Source: Planctomycetota bacterium (GTDB lineage Bacteria > Planctomycetota > UBA8742 > UBA2392). From it: a stretch of DNA of 64,000 nt. The position numbers and the translations under genes are program-made. Positions 6,674-14,775 of this stretch are shown in pieces (position 1 is the first letter of the stretch; each line of letters begins with the position of its first letter). A model generated the notes under the pieces. The model saw only the letters and a program-made list of their open reading frames with translations, did not search any database and was not told where the DNA came from. The stretch is from contig JAGQRH010000017.1 of NCBI GenBank assembly GCA_020425605.1, positions 1 through 64,000 on the forward strand, in the 5' to 3' direction.

Positions 6674-9345
6674 CCCGTGTTCATCAGACCGCGGGCGATA
6701 CCTTTCACCGTGGTGAACAGCTCGGCTTCGAGCACAGAGTCTTCGCGGTTGCCGGCGCGCCATTCTTTGAGCATCTCGATCTGCAACAGGCTCATCGGGT
6801 CAATGTAGGGATTGCGCAGACCGATGGCGCGTGCAAGCCAGGGCTCTCTTTCCAGCAGCCCGGTCGCGCCGCGGACTTCGCACACGAGCTTGCGTGTCTG
6901 CTCAAATGCCTCGCGAAGTTCAGAAAACAGGCCTTTGCCGGCTTCTCCGGCCAGCTCTGCATAGCGCGAGGCGATGCCCAGATCGGCCTTGGCCATCACC
7001 ATCTCGACGTCTCCCAGCAGTGTCCGCAGCACCGGCCATTCGCTCGCGGCGGCACGGACTGATTCCAGCCCGTGCGCTTCGATCGCTGTCTGCAGGCCCT
7101 GGCTGACGCCATACCAGCCGGGAAGCACGAGACGCGACTGCGTCCAGGCGAATACCCAGGGGATTGCGCGCAGATCGCCGATACCCCGCTGCTGGCGACG
7201 CGAAGCGGGGCGCGAGCCAATACGCATCCGCGTGATGACGTCGACCGGCGTGCCGAGCTGGAAGTACTCGAACAGGCGCGGGTCGTCGTAAACCAGTGCG
7301 CGATAGGCCGTGCGGCTCGCGACGGCGATCGTCTCCATGATCGCACGCTGCAGGGAACTGGCGGGCGGAGTCGAGTCTTCGCGCAGGCTGAACTTGAGTA
7401 CAGCGGCGGTGGTCGCCTCCAGCGTGCGTTGGGCGATGCCGCGCAATCCGTAGCGCGCGTGGATGATCTCGCCCTGCTCGGTGACTCGTAGACGCGCACG
7501 TACGCTGCCGGGCGGCTGGGCGGGGATGGCCTCGGTAACTTTCGTCCCGCCCCGGCTGACTGTGCCGCCGCGTCCGTGGAAGAGCACAAGCTTGATGCCT
7601 GCCGCGTCGGCCGCCGCAACCAACTCTTCCTGCGCCCGGTACAGCGCCCAGCGCGCCGATGCGATGCCCGAGTCCTTGCCGCTGTCGGAGTAGCCCAGCA
7701 TGACATACTGCACATCGCCGCGCGCCTTCAGGTGCTCGCGGTAGAGCGTGTCATTGAGCATGGACTCCAGAGTGGCGCGAGCGGCCTGAAGGTCGACGAC
7801 CGTCTCAAACAGTGGCGCCACATCGAGGGGGACCTGGCTGCCGTCCAGCATCCCGCCGTGCCGGGCAAGGTACAGCACTGCCAGCACGTCATCTGCGCCC
7901 TGGGCCATGCTGATGATGTAGGGCCCGACGGCCTGCTCGCCGTACTCGCGGCGCATATCTTTCAGTGCATGGAAGACGGCAAGTGTCTCATTTGCCTCCT
8001 CGTCATCGTGCATTGCCGGAGAGTGCTTCCAGGCGCTTCTCAGCGCCGTTGCGCGTGCGGCTGCGTCGCGATCGCTGAACGTCTCATCGTCAAGCAATGT
8101 ACCGCAGACGCGTCGATGCACTTCGCTGTCCTGTCGAGTGTCCAGGGTCGCGAAGTGGAAACCGAAGCATTCGATGCGACGCAACAGGCGCCGCACATGG
8201 TGCAGGCCGGCATGGTCGCCGTGGTTGGCGTGCAGGCTTTCGGCAATGCCCCTCAGGTCACCGGCAAATTCTTCCGGACTGCGATAGCGCGTGCTGTCGT
8301 TGCGGAACGTATGTTTCAGCTTTTCGACCATGCAATACAGCAGCACCCGGTACGGCATATCGCGATGACGATCCGGGATGCGATCGATTGCCTTGGGAAA
8401 CTCTGCCGCGCGCTTCGATACCAGTGCTTTCAACGAGTCGCTGAAACCGGCACGGCTTTCGGACTGGCTCAAGTACTCGATCAGCCCGGTCGTCTCGAGT
8501 CGGTATAGCTCAAGGATCGCGTCGCGCTGTCGCACGAGCGTCGCCCGGATTGTGGCGGCCCCGACGTTCGGGTTGCCATCCATGTCGCCGCCAACCCAGG
8601 TGCCGAAGCGGACGAGCGAGCCGAGTTCAGGCATGCGTCCGTAGTTCTCCTTGAAGGCCGATTCCCATGCCTCAAGGAAAGACGGGACGATTCGATAGAT
8701 CACCATGCGCAGGTAGAAAAGGACATGCTCCACTTCATCACGGAGCTTGGGGCGCTCGCGGAAGTGTTCTTCCGTCTGCCATGCGGCGCCGATTTCGGCC
8801 GCGATCCGCGTCCAGGCGCGGGCTTCTTCTTTCGGCGTCGATTTGCCGGGCTCAATGCGATCCACGAGTGCGCGCGCAATTCTCTGCTGCTTGGTCAGGA
8901 GAGTGCGGCGGACGGCCTCAGTCGGGTGTGCGGTAAAGACCGGCTCGATCAGCACGTTGGCGAACACGGCCGCGGCGTCGTCAGCCGATATGCCCTGTTC
9001 CTTCAACTCTTTGAGAACCGCCTCGGGGCCGTTGGGTTGCGGGCCGTTGCGCTCGTAGTCGCGGCGGCGGCGCAGGCGGTGGATCTGCTCACCCATGTTG
9101 ACTGCATCGAAGTAGGCGCTGAAAGCGCGCACCAGCTTTTCGCGCTGCGCGGCCGGCACGCCGGCGATGGCCGCATCCAGCCCGCTTGCGCCATCGCGGG
9201 CGGCGACACTGGCCTGTCGGGTACGCTCGACCAGCAGGAAGAAGTCATCACCTTCCTGCTCACGCAACATATCGCCAACGACTGCCCCAAGGCGTCCGAC
9301 GTCGTCCCGTAAGGGCTGATCCTTCTCAGTAAAGTCCGCCGTCAT
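6670..9345 (-). CDS. ppc: phosphoenolpyruvate carboxylase
   Basis: A full-length 891-residue PEP carboxylase, which makes oxaloacetate from PEP and bicarbonate to refill the TCA cycle. Catalytic motifs are VFTAHPTEA, GGDMDGNPNV, GYSDSGKDSGIASARW and FHGRGGTVSRGG; the C-terminus RNPYIDPMSLLQIEML ... ARGLMNTG is canonical. The ATG overlaps the ppa stop (ATGA), so ppc is the second gene of a ppa-ppc operon. Its last four bases overlap the permease gene tail to tail. Confidence 0.97.
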   Translation of the reverse strand: MTADFTEKDQPLRDDVGRLGAVVGDMLREQEGDDFFLLVERTRQASVAARDGASGLDAAIAGVPAAQREKLVRAFSAYFDAVNMGEQIHRLRRRRDYERNGPQPNGPEAVLKELKEQGISADDAAAVFANVLIEPVFTAHPTEAVRRTLLTKQQRIARALVDRIEPGKSTPKEEARAWTRIAAEIGAAWQTEEHFRERPKLRDEVEHVLFYLRMVIYRIVPSFLEAWESAFKENYGRMPELGSLVRFGTWVGGDMDGNPNVGAATIRATLVRQRDAILELYRLETTGLIEYLSQSESRAGFSDSLKALVSKRAAEFPKAIDRIPDRHRDMPYRVLLYCMVEKLKHTFRNDSTRYRSPEEFAGDLRGIAESLHANHGDHAGLHHVRRLLRRIECFGFHFATLDTRQDSEVHRRVCGTLLDDETFSDRDAAARATALRSAWKHSPAMHDDEEANETLAVFHALKDMRREYGEQAVGPYIISMAQGADDVLAVLYLARHGGMLDGSQVPLDVAPLFETVVDLQAARATLESMLNDTLYREHLKARGDVQYVMLGYSDSGKDSGIASARWALYRAQEELVAAADAAGIKLVLFHGRGGTVSRGGTKVTEAIPAQPPGSVRARLRVTEQGEIIHARYGLRGIAQRTLEATTAAVLKFSLREDSTPPASSLQRAIMETIAVASRTAYRALVYDDPRLFEYFQLGTPVDVITRMRIGSRPASRRQQRGIGDLRAIPWVFAWTQSRLVLPGWYGVSQGLQTAIEAHGLESVRAAASEWPVLRTLLGDVEMVMAKADLGIASRYAELAGEAGKGLFSELREAFEQTRKLVCEVRGATGLLEREPWLARAIGLRNPYIDPMSLLQIEMLKEWRAGNREDSVLEAELFTTVKGIARGLMNTG

Positions 9346-9881
9346 GCCTGCCCTGGGTGTTTCTGTGAGTATAGCTCAAGGCTATCGATCAGGATCTCGT
9401 TCGCTCGGTCGGGGCCGAGCACGTCGTCGATCACGACCTCTTTGCCCTCCAGGATCTTGTAATCCTGAAAGAAGCGCTTGATCTCCCGCACGCGGTGTTG
9501 CGGCAACTCGTCGAAGTGGCGGTAGTCGCAAAATGCCGGGTCGTGGATGCTGACGGCGATCAGCTTGTCGTCGCCGCCCTTCTCGTCACGCATACGCATC
9601 ACGCCGATGGCGCGGGCGGGCACGATGGTCAGCGGATAGACGGGCTGCTGGCCCAGCACCAGCACATCCAGCGCGTCGCCGTCGTCGCATAGAGTGCGCG
9701 GCACGAAGCCGTAGTCGGCAGGGTAGTGGACGGCGCTGTAGAGCACGCGATCGAGCCGCAGCATGCCGGTCAGCTTGTCCAGCTCGTACTTGTTCTTGCT
9801 TCCCTGTGGTACTTCGATGACGGCCGGGAACTCATCTTCGAGGTTCGCAACGTCCACGGGGATGTCGTGCCAGGCGTGCAT
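9342..9881 (-). CDS. ppa: inorganic pyrophosphatase (family I)
   Basis: A 179-residue soluble family I pyrophosphatase that hydrolyses PPi released by biosynthesis. The signature DGDALDVLVLG contains the Mg-binding aspartates; YPADYGFVPRT and the Lys/Glu residues of VIEVPQGSKNKYELD are also canonical. The start at 9881 (MHAWHDIPV) is preceded by CGGAG with good spacing. The frame is open further upstream to 9989 but would then run through the hairpin and into tRNA-Sec, so that extension is rejected. It is translationally coupled to ppc. Confidence 0.95.
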   Translation of the reverse strand: MHAWHDIPVDVANLEDEFPAVIEVPQGSKNKYELDKLTGMLRLDRVLYSAVHYPADYGFVPRTLCDDGDALDVLVLGQQPVYPLTIVPARAIGVMRMRDEKGGDDKLIAVSIHDPAFCDYRHFDELPQHRVREIKRFFQDYKILEGKEVVIDDVLGPDRANEILIDSLELYSQKHPGQA

Positions 9882-9929
9882 GGTGGCTCCGAGGTTCAGC
9901 GAGTTCGCCTCAGCCAGGGCTGTGGCGGA

Positions 9930-9962
9930 CAAATTTCCGCCCGCAATGCGGGCGGAAATTTG
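9930..9962 (-). terminator. hairpin directly 3' of tRNA-Sec
   Basis: A perfect 15-bp inverted repeat (CAAATTTCCGCCCGC / GCGGGCGGAAATTTG) with an AAT loop begins at the encoded CCA end of the tRNA. There is no U-tract after it, but the stem itself ends in AAATTTG. It probably terminates or processes the tRNA-Sec transcript ahead of ppa. Confidence 0.65.
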
Positions 9963-10053
9963 GCGGGAGCACATGGGAATCGAACCCACCTGACGCGTTC
10001 ACGTCACAACGGTTTTGAAGACCGAGAGGCCCACCAGGCGCCTATCTGCTCCC
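9961..10053 (-). tRNA. selC: tRNA-Sec (anticodon TCA)
   Basis: A 93-nt tRNA with an encoded 3' CCA (9961-9963) and G at the discriminator position. The acceptor GGGAGCA pairs with TGCTCCC. The anticodon loop is CTTCAAA in the context GGTCTTCAAAACCG, so the anticodon is UCA, which reads UGA. A long variable arm (stem TGACG/CGTCA) and the T arm GTGGG-TTCGATT-CCCAT agree with a selenocysteine tRNA. The eighth acceptor position would be G opposite G, so the usual 8-bp acceptor stem of tRNA-Sec is imperfect or the pairing is organised differently. It lies on the same strand as selA, 0.7 kb downstream of it. Confidence 0.95.
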
Positions 10054-10091
10054 CTGCTTGCCTTATACATGAGGCCTTGCGGCTCGTCATG

Positions 10092-10745
10092 CTATCGCAA
10101 CTTCCACAAGGCCCCGAGGAATGCGATGCCATATCGGAGGATGCGGTTCTTGCTACGGCCTGCACCTCGTGGGTGGTAGTAGATGCCGATTTCTTTCACC
10201 CGCGCGCCCTTGCGTTTGGCGTGGGCCAGCAGGGTCGGCTGTACTTCGAAGAACTTTGCGGTCTGCGGGGCGTCGAGAAACATCTCGCGCCGATACAGGC
10301 GGAAGCCGGAGCTGACGTCGCGCGCGGGCATGCGGGCGAAAGCCGCGAACAGCCCGGCCAACGTGCGCGACAGAAAACGCCGGAATGGACCACCCGCGCT
10401 GCCGCCGCCCTTGACCAGCCGGCTGCCCACGACCAGGTCGGCGCCTTCGCGTGCCTGCCAGATTTTGAGTGAGTCCTCGGCCGTGTGGCTGCCGTCCGCG
10501 TCCATCACCAGCGCCCATGTGGTGCGCGCTTCGTGCAGCCCGTTGAGTAGAGCCGCCGCGTAGCCGTTCTTGTTCTCCACGACTGTTGCGCCGGCCGCTC
10601 TGGCCTCCTGTACGCTGTCGTCCTTGCTGCCGCCGTCGATGACCACGACCGCTGTCTCACCCAGCGTTGCAAGCAATGAACGAATCAGCGGGCCGACATT
10701 GCCGGCTTCGTTGATCGTGGGGAGCACGATGGTCAGGTCTTCCAA
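10092..10745 (-). CDS. family 2 glycosyltransferase (DPM1/GtrB-like)
   Basis: A 217-residue GT-A fold enzyme: TIVLPTINEAGNVGPLI, the DGGSKDDS nucleotide-binding stretch, and VMDADGSH, which supplies the metal-binding DxD-like aspartates. SGFRLYRREMF is typical of polyprenyl-phosphate glycosyltransferases. No C-terminal membrane helices are obvious. It begins nine bases after the selA stop, so it is probably co-transcribed with selA. The GtrA-like flippase gene at 12256-12711 is a plausible functional partner, although it is divergent. Confidence 0.88.
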   Translation of the reverse strand: MEDLTIVLPTINEAGNVGPLIRSLLATLGETAVVVIDGGSKDDSVQEARAAGATVVENKNGYAAALLNGLHEARTTWALVMDADGSHTAEDSLKIWQAREGADLVVGSRLVKGGGSAGGPFRRFLSRTLAGLFAAFARMPARDVSSGFRLYRREMFLDAPQTAKFFEVQPTLLAHAKRKGARVKEIGIYYHPRGAGRSKNRILRYGIAFLGALWKLR

Positions 10746-10753
10746 CGTTGGGC

Positions 10754-12163
10754 TCAGCCGGTTTTCGCGGCGGTGATGGCCGCTACCAGCTCGCTTTCCT
10801 GGCCGGGCAGCAGAGTGCGGGGGTCGAAGACGAGCGCGTCATTCTCGATGCGGCAGAACACGCTGGGCGTGCCGAGGCGCAGACGCTTGGCCGCAGTGTC
10901 AGGCGAGCCACCGAGCTTGCGAATAGCAATCACCGTGGTCGGCAACTCTTCGCCGGGTGTGCTGCCGCCGCCGATCTGGCTGGTGCTGTCGGCGGTCTCG
11001 GCTTCTATGCCGGCTTTCTTCAGTTTGGCCGCGATCGCGCGTGCCTTTCGCCTGAGTTCTTCCGGGTCGCGCGCGATGGCACGCAGCGTGGGCACGTTCT
11101 CAATCACCTGTTTCGGGTCTAGGTACAGCTTCAGCGTGTGTTCAAGGAGGCTGAGCGTCACCTTGTCGCAGCGCATCATGCGGAACATGGCGTTCTTCTT
11201 CACCTGTGCGACGAGGTCCTTGCGGCCTACGATCAGACCGGCTTGCGGCCCGCCGAAAAGCTTGTCGCCACTGAAGCAGACGAGGTCCGCGCCGGTGCGG
11301 ACAAGGTCCGGCACGCTGGGCTCGCAGGTAATGCCGTAGGGCTTGAGGTCAACCAGGCTGCCTGCGCCGAGGTCGTACACGACGGCCACGTTGCGACGAC
11401 GGCCGATCTCGACCAGTTCTTCCAGCGCAGCCTCATGAACGAAGCCGACGATGGCGTAGTTACTGGTATGGACCTTCAGCAGCATGCCGGTGTTTTCGGT
11501 GATTGCTTCTTCGTAGTCGGCGGCCCTGGTCTTGTTGGTCGTGCCGATCTCGATGAGTCGGCAGGCCGACTTGCGCATCACGTCAGGCATGCGGTAGCTG
11601 CCGCCGATCTCGACCATGTGGGCACGCGAGCAGACGACTTCCCTGCCCTCGGCCAGCGTGTTCAGGATCAGCATGGTGGCTGCGGCGTTGTTGTTGACGA
11701 CCGTCGCGTCCTCGGCGCCGGTGACGCGCGCCAGCAGGCCGTTGACCAGCTTGTCGCGGTCACTGCGCTTGCCACTTGCGCGGTCCAGCTCAAGGCAGGA
11801 ATAGCCCGTCGCCTCGCGCATAGCAGTCTCGACAGCTGCGGGCGCAAGCGGCGCGCGACCGAGTGATGTGTGCAGGATGACGCCGGTGGCGTTGATGACC
11901 CGACACTGCACCGGCTCAGTCAATGCGGCGATACGGCGCTCGACAAGTGACGCGAGCGCAGGCTCGGTCAGTTCGGATTGGAATACGTGGCCGCCCTCGC
12001 GCAGGTCGGTGCGAAGGACTTCCAACGCGGCGCGAGTCTCCTCGGTGACCAGCGCACGGCCAGCGGCTTCGATCAGGCCGGAAAATGGCGCGCTGCCAAG
12101 CAGGGTGTCCAGCTTGGGCAGGTCGCGCAGTGCTGCGGATTTCGATGCGGCGGCTTTGCTCAC
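10754..12163 (-). CDS. selA: L-seryl-tRNA(Sec) selenium transferase
   Basis: SelA converts Ser-tRNA(Sec) to Sec-tRNA(Sec) with selenophosphate and PLP. At 469 residues it has the usual length. Recognised segments are PVQCRVINATGVILHTSLGRAPL, ATVVNNNAAATMLILNTLA and SGDKLFGGPQAGLIVG, whose Lys binds PLP. The start is a GTG at 12163. A GT2 gene and tRNA-Sec follow on the same strand, and the UGA-containing genes are 1-4 kb away. This and the tRNA show that the organism decodes UGA as selenocysteine; selB and selD must lie elsewhere. Confidence 0.97.
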   Translation of the reverse strand: MSKAAASKSAALRDLPKLDTLLGSAPFSGLIEAAGRALVTEETRAALEVLRTDLREGGHVFQSELTEPALASLVERRIAALTEPVQCRVINATGVILHTSLGRAPLAPAAVETAMREATGYSCLELDRASGKRSDRDKLVNGLLARVTGAEDATVVNNNAAATMLILNTLAEGREVVCSRAHMVEIGGSYRMPDVMRKSACRLIEIGTTNKTRAADYEEAITENTGMLLKVHTSNYAIVGFVHEAALEELVEIGRRRNVAVVYDLGAGSLVDLKPYGITCEPSVPDLVRTGADLVCFSGDKLFGGPQAGLIVGRKDLVAQVKKNAMFRMMRCDKVTLSLLEHTLKLYLDPKQVIENVPTLRAIARDPEELRRKARAIAAKLKKAGIEAETADSTSQIGGGSTPGEELPTTVIAIRKLGGSPDTAAKRLRLGTPSVFCRIENDALVFDPRTLLPGQESELVAAITAAKTG

Positions 12164-12255
12164 GCAGACAGTCTAGCAGCGGTGGGGGGCGGGTCCAACG
12201 CGCGCCTTTGCGCAACCTTCACGCCAATGTGCACGGCGTGGGGTATGCTCAGGGC

Positions 12256-12711
12256 ATGTCTGAAGCCGTGGCGGCACGAGCGTCTTCCTCACATGTCTGG
12301 CGCTTCCTTCGCAATTGCGTTACCGGGGGCGCTGCGACCGGCGTCTACTACGCCGTCTATCTTCCGCTGCACCTCTGGGCACACCTGAGCCAGTCTGTGG
12401 CCGACAATACGGGGCTGCTGGTGGGTGCGGCAGTGCAGTTTGTCGGCGCACGCTACTTCGTGTTCAAAGTGCGCCACGGCAAGCTTCACAGGCAGCTTGC
12501 GGGCTTTGCGCTGGCCGAGCTTGCGACGCTGCTGATGAACGTGCTGATGCTCTGGCTCGGGCGCACGCTGCTGCCGGAGGGAGTCGCACACAGCCACTTG
12601 CTGGTGCTCGCGACGAGCTTTGTCGTGTTTGCGGGCTTCAGCTACCCGGTGTGGCACCTGGTGTTTCGGCGGCCAAAAGAAGAAGCGGCGCCCAAGGGCG
12701 CCGCTTCCTGA
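12256..12711 (+). CDS. GtrA-like membrane protein
   Basis: A 151-residue protein with four predicted membrane helices (RNCVTGGAATGVYYAVYLPL, NTGLLVGAAVQFVGARYFVF, ALAELATLLMNVLMLWLG, LVLATSFVVFAGFSYPVWHL). This is the GtrA pattern: small proteins thought to flip polyprenyl-linked sugars. The ATG at 12256 is the first in-frame start downstream of the divergent selA; longer upstream extensions would overlap selA. Its last codons (KEEAAPKGAAS) are formed by the terminator hairpin shared with the convergent Sec gene. Confidence 0.82.
   Translation: MSEAVAARASSSHVWRFLRNCVTGGAATGVYYAVYLPLHLWAHLSQSVADNTGLLVGAAVQFVGARYFVFKVRHGKLHRQLAGFALAELATLLMNVLMLWLGRTLLPEGVAHSHLLVLATSFVVFAGFSYPVWHLVFRRPKEEAAPKGAAS
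12682..12707 (-). terminator. Rho-independent terminator of the first Sec gene (shared)
   Basis: The perfect 12-bp stem GAAGCGGCGCCC / GGGCGCCGCTTC has a 2-nt AA loop. On the minus strand it is followed by TTCTTTT, 19 bases beyond the stop of the Sec gene. On the plus strand it lies within the 3' end of the GtrA-like gene. Confidence 0.8.
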
Positions 12712-12725
12712 AACAACTGCGATCC

Positions 12726-13625
12726 CTACTTCAGGGCGTCGATAGCTTCGTCGACTTCCTTCTCCATGTCCGTCTTGTCGACGTCCTTGGCGAGGGCCTT
12801 GAGGCCTTCCGCGTCACCCTTCTCAACCAACTCGGCCATCTGGCTGCGAGCGGCGTCGAGGATGTCGTGGTAAGCGCGGATCGTGTCTTCCTGTGCCTGC
12901 AGACCGACGACGCCTTCCTTGAAGTTCTTCAGAAGATACTTCACAGCGTTCTTGCGGTCTTCCTTAGCGAGGTAGTCGTTGGCCTTGTCGAGGTTCTTCT
13001 GAAGCTTCTCGTTGGCCTTGTCGACCTGGTCCTTCACCTTGCTGATGTAGCCCTTGAGCTGGTCGCCTGAGGGCTTCTTGGTAAGGCGGTAGTACTCGTT
13101 GCCGTACGAGTCGGCGATGACGATCGTGACCTTGCCGACGGCGACGTTGTAGTTGCGCGACGGGTTGTCGCTGAGAATCTTGCTGGTCGGGACGCAGGTG
13201 TCCTCGGCCCAGGGTGACTTCTCGCGATCTTCGGTGTACGGGACCTTCACGAACACGGCGTCAGTCTTGCTGATGTCGGCGAGATCCTTGTCCGCGAAGT
13301 CAGCGTCTGTGTCGTTTTCGCCCGGGAAGTAGATCAGCAGCGGACGACCTTCCTTGGCCGCAGACTCAAGAGTCTCGGTCGAGGGGCGCTGCCAGGTCGG
13401 AATAGATTCAGGGTCAATCGTCGGGGCCGGACGTGCTGTCCCGCCGCCACCGGTCGGGCCAGCGGCACGACCGAGCTTCTTTGCAGTGGGAGCGGAACCC
13501 GTCCCACCCGCAGCGGCACCGCCGCTGCTACCACCACATCAGCCCGCTGAAAGCGGCTGCGCAGAGATACCGGCCAGCACAAAAGCACTGACGGTCATCA
13601 CCGCGAGCAATGCGAATCGCCTCAT
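12726..13625 (-). CDS. exported thioredoxin-like selenoprotein, paralogue 1 (UGA = Sec at codon 29)
   Basis: Read from the ATG at 13625 (GGAGGAG upstream), the frame has a single TGA at 13541-13539 and otherwise runs 299 residues to the stop at 12726. The order is signal peptide (MRRFALLAVMTVSAFVLAG), then AQPLSAGUCGGS, a Gly-rich tether, a thioredoxin-like domain (about residues 75-190: RPLLIYFPGEN, DAVFVKVPYTEDREKSPWAE, VGKVTIVIADSYGNEYYRL), and a helical Lys/Glu-rich C-terminal domain. The position where thioredoxins have CxxC is acidic here. Paralogue 3 shares the UGA, its flanks and the downstream frame, and selA plus tRNA-Sec are adjacent. A conventional call would start at the GTG at 13256 and lose 123 residues. 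The reaction is unknown; a periplasmic redox or selenium-handling role is inference. Confidence 0.85.
13510..13541 (-). promoter_or_regulatory. SECIS-like stem-loop after the UGA of Sec gene 1
   Basis: TGA occupies 13541-13539. Ten bases later comes GCAGCGGC (13528-13521), loop GGT (13520-13518), then GCCGCTGC (13517-13510): a perfect 8-bp stem. The apical loop is 19-21 nt after the UGA, within the range known for bacterial SECIS elements, and contains GU. A short G-rich loop at this distance is what SelB binding requires. Confidence 0.72.
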
Positions 13626-13822
13626 TTTGTCTCCTCCGTTTGGGATGCTGCCCAGCACCGTGAATAAGTGTAATGAAACTGGCACTGCTTACGAGTGAAT
13701 CCTGTCCGTATCTGCCAGATTCGGTGTATGCATTCAAACGTACGAGCCAACCCGGGGTTCGGGCGATCCCCAAACGCCGTAAGTGGCCTTTAGTTGATCG
13801 TTTACGGTGATCAGCAAAATGA

Positions 13823-13852
13823 AATGCGGGCCGGGTGACCCCGGCCCGCATT
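13823..13852 (-). terminator. terminator of the Cys paralogue (paralogue 2)
   Basis: The 13-bp perfect stem AATGCGGGCCGGG / CCCGGCCCGCATT has loop TGAC. On the minus strand it lies about 18 bases after the stop of the gene and is followed by TCATTTTG. Confidence 0.78.
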
Positions 13853-13869
13853 ATCTTGCAGATTTCGGG

Positions 13870-14775
13870 CTAGCTCAACTTGCTGAGTGCTTCGTCGATG
13901 TCCTTTTCAACATCGGTCTTCTTGAACTCCTTGGCCAACGCCTTCAATGCCTCGGAGTCCTTGGCTGCGGCCAGTTTGGCGACTTCCGCGCGGGCGTCAT
14001 CCATCACCTCATGGTACAGGCGGATGGAGTCTTCCTGGGCGCCGAGGCCGACCAGACCTTCTTTGAAGTTCTTCAGGAGGTACTTCATGGCGTTCTTGCG
14101 ATCTGCCGAGTCAACAAATTGCTGGGCCTTGTCGAGATTCTTCTGAAGCTTGTCATTCGCGTCTTCGACCTGGTCTTTGACCTTGCCGATCATGGTCGAC
14201 AGCTTCTCGGCCTTGATCTTGACGTCCGTCCGGTAGCACTCGTTGCCGAACCAGTCGCAAACGAGGACGGTCGCCCTGCCGACCGCCACATTGTAGTCGC
14301 GGGCCGGGTTGTCGCTCAGCAGCTTGCTGGTCGGGACGACGCTGCCCTCTGCCCACGGTGAGGCTTCGCGGTCTGCGGTGTACGTCATCTTGATGAACAG
14401 GGCGTCAGCCTTGCTCAGCTCGGCGAGTTCTTCGCCGTAGAACTCGCTGTCGTCGGCCTCCTCACTGGGAAAATAGATAACGATCGGGCGTTCTTCCGCC
14501 GCGGCGCTTTCCACCGCGTCGGTTGACGCTTTCTGCCAGGCGGGTACACCCTTTGGGTCAAGCGCAACTGGCCCGCGTGCCTGGCCGCCGTTGGCAGGCT
14601 GCGCAGGAGCACGCTTCAGCTTGTTGTCGTTCGGGCAACCGCCATTGGGGCAGCCACCATTCGGACAACCAGCGGTAGAACTGGTCCCGCCGTTCGGACA
14701 GGCCGAAAGCGGGCTGGAAAGGCCGACGATGGCAAGCAAGGCCAACATCAGCATAGACAGACAACTGTACTTCAT
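13870..14775 (-). CDS. exported thioredoxin-like lipoprotein, paralogue 2 (cysteine-repeat version)
   Basis: A 301-residue paralogue of the two flanking Sec genes with no in-frame UGA. The signal peptide ends in a good lipobox, PLSAC (Cys26). Cys-Pro-Asn-Gly-Gly units follow, with cysteines at 26, 37, 42 and 47, where the paralogues carry UCGG. The thioredoxin-like domain (RPIVIYFPSEE, DALFIKMTYTADREASPWAE, SVVPTSKLLSDNPARDYNVAVG) lacks CxxC; the C-terminal domain is helical. It has GGGAGA before the start and its own terminator. The clustered cysteines could bind metal or act in thiol exchange; this is inference. Confidence 0.85.
   Translation of the reverse strand: MKYSCLSMLMLALLAIVGLSSPLSACPNGGTSSTAGCPNGGCPNGGCPNDNKLKRAPAQPANGGQARGPVALDPKGVPAWQKASTDAVESAAAEERPIVIYFPSEEADDSEFYGEELAELSKADALFIKMTYTADREASPWAEGSVVPTSKLLSDNPARDYNVAVGRATVLVCDWFGNECYRTDVKIKAEKLSTMIGKVKDQVEDANDKLQKNLDKAQQFVDSADRKNAMKYLLKNFKEGLVGLGAQEDSIRLYHEVMDDARAEVAKLAAAKDSEALKALAKEFKKTDVEKDIDEALSKLS

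Noticed and set aside
9882..9989. N-terminal extension of the pyrophosphatase to 9989
   Set aside because: It would read through the hairpin and the 3' end of tRNA-Sec, has no homology, and the start at 9881 has a proper ribosome site.
13334..13588. An 84-codon open frame overlapping the start of Sec gene 1
   Set aside because: It is a different frame of the same strand, Arg-rich and without a ribosome site; it is a shadow of the recoded gene.
14641..14700. A CRISPR-like or satellite repeat
   Set aside because: The short repeated units here are codons for CPNGG inside paralogue 2. No CRISPR array with regular spacers was noticed in the window.
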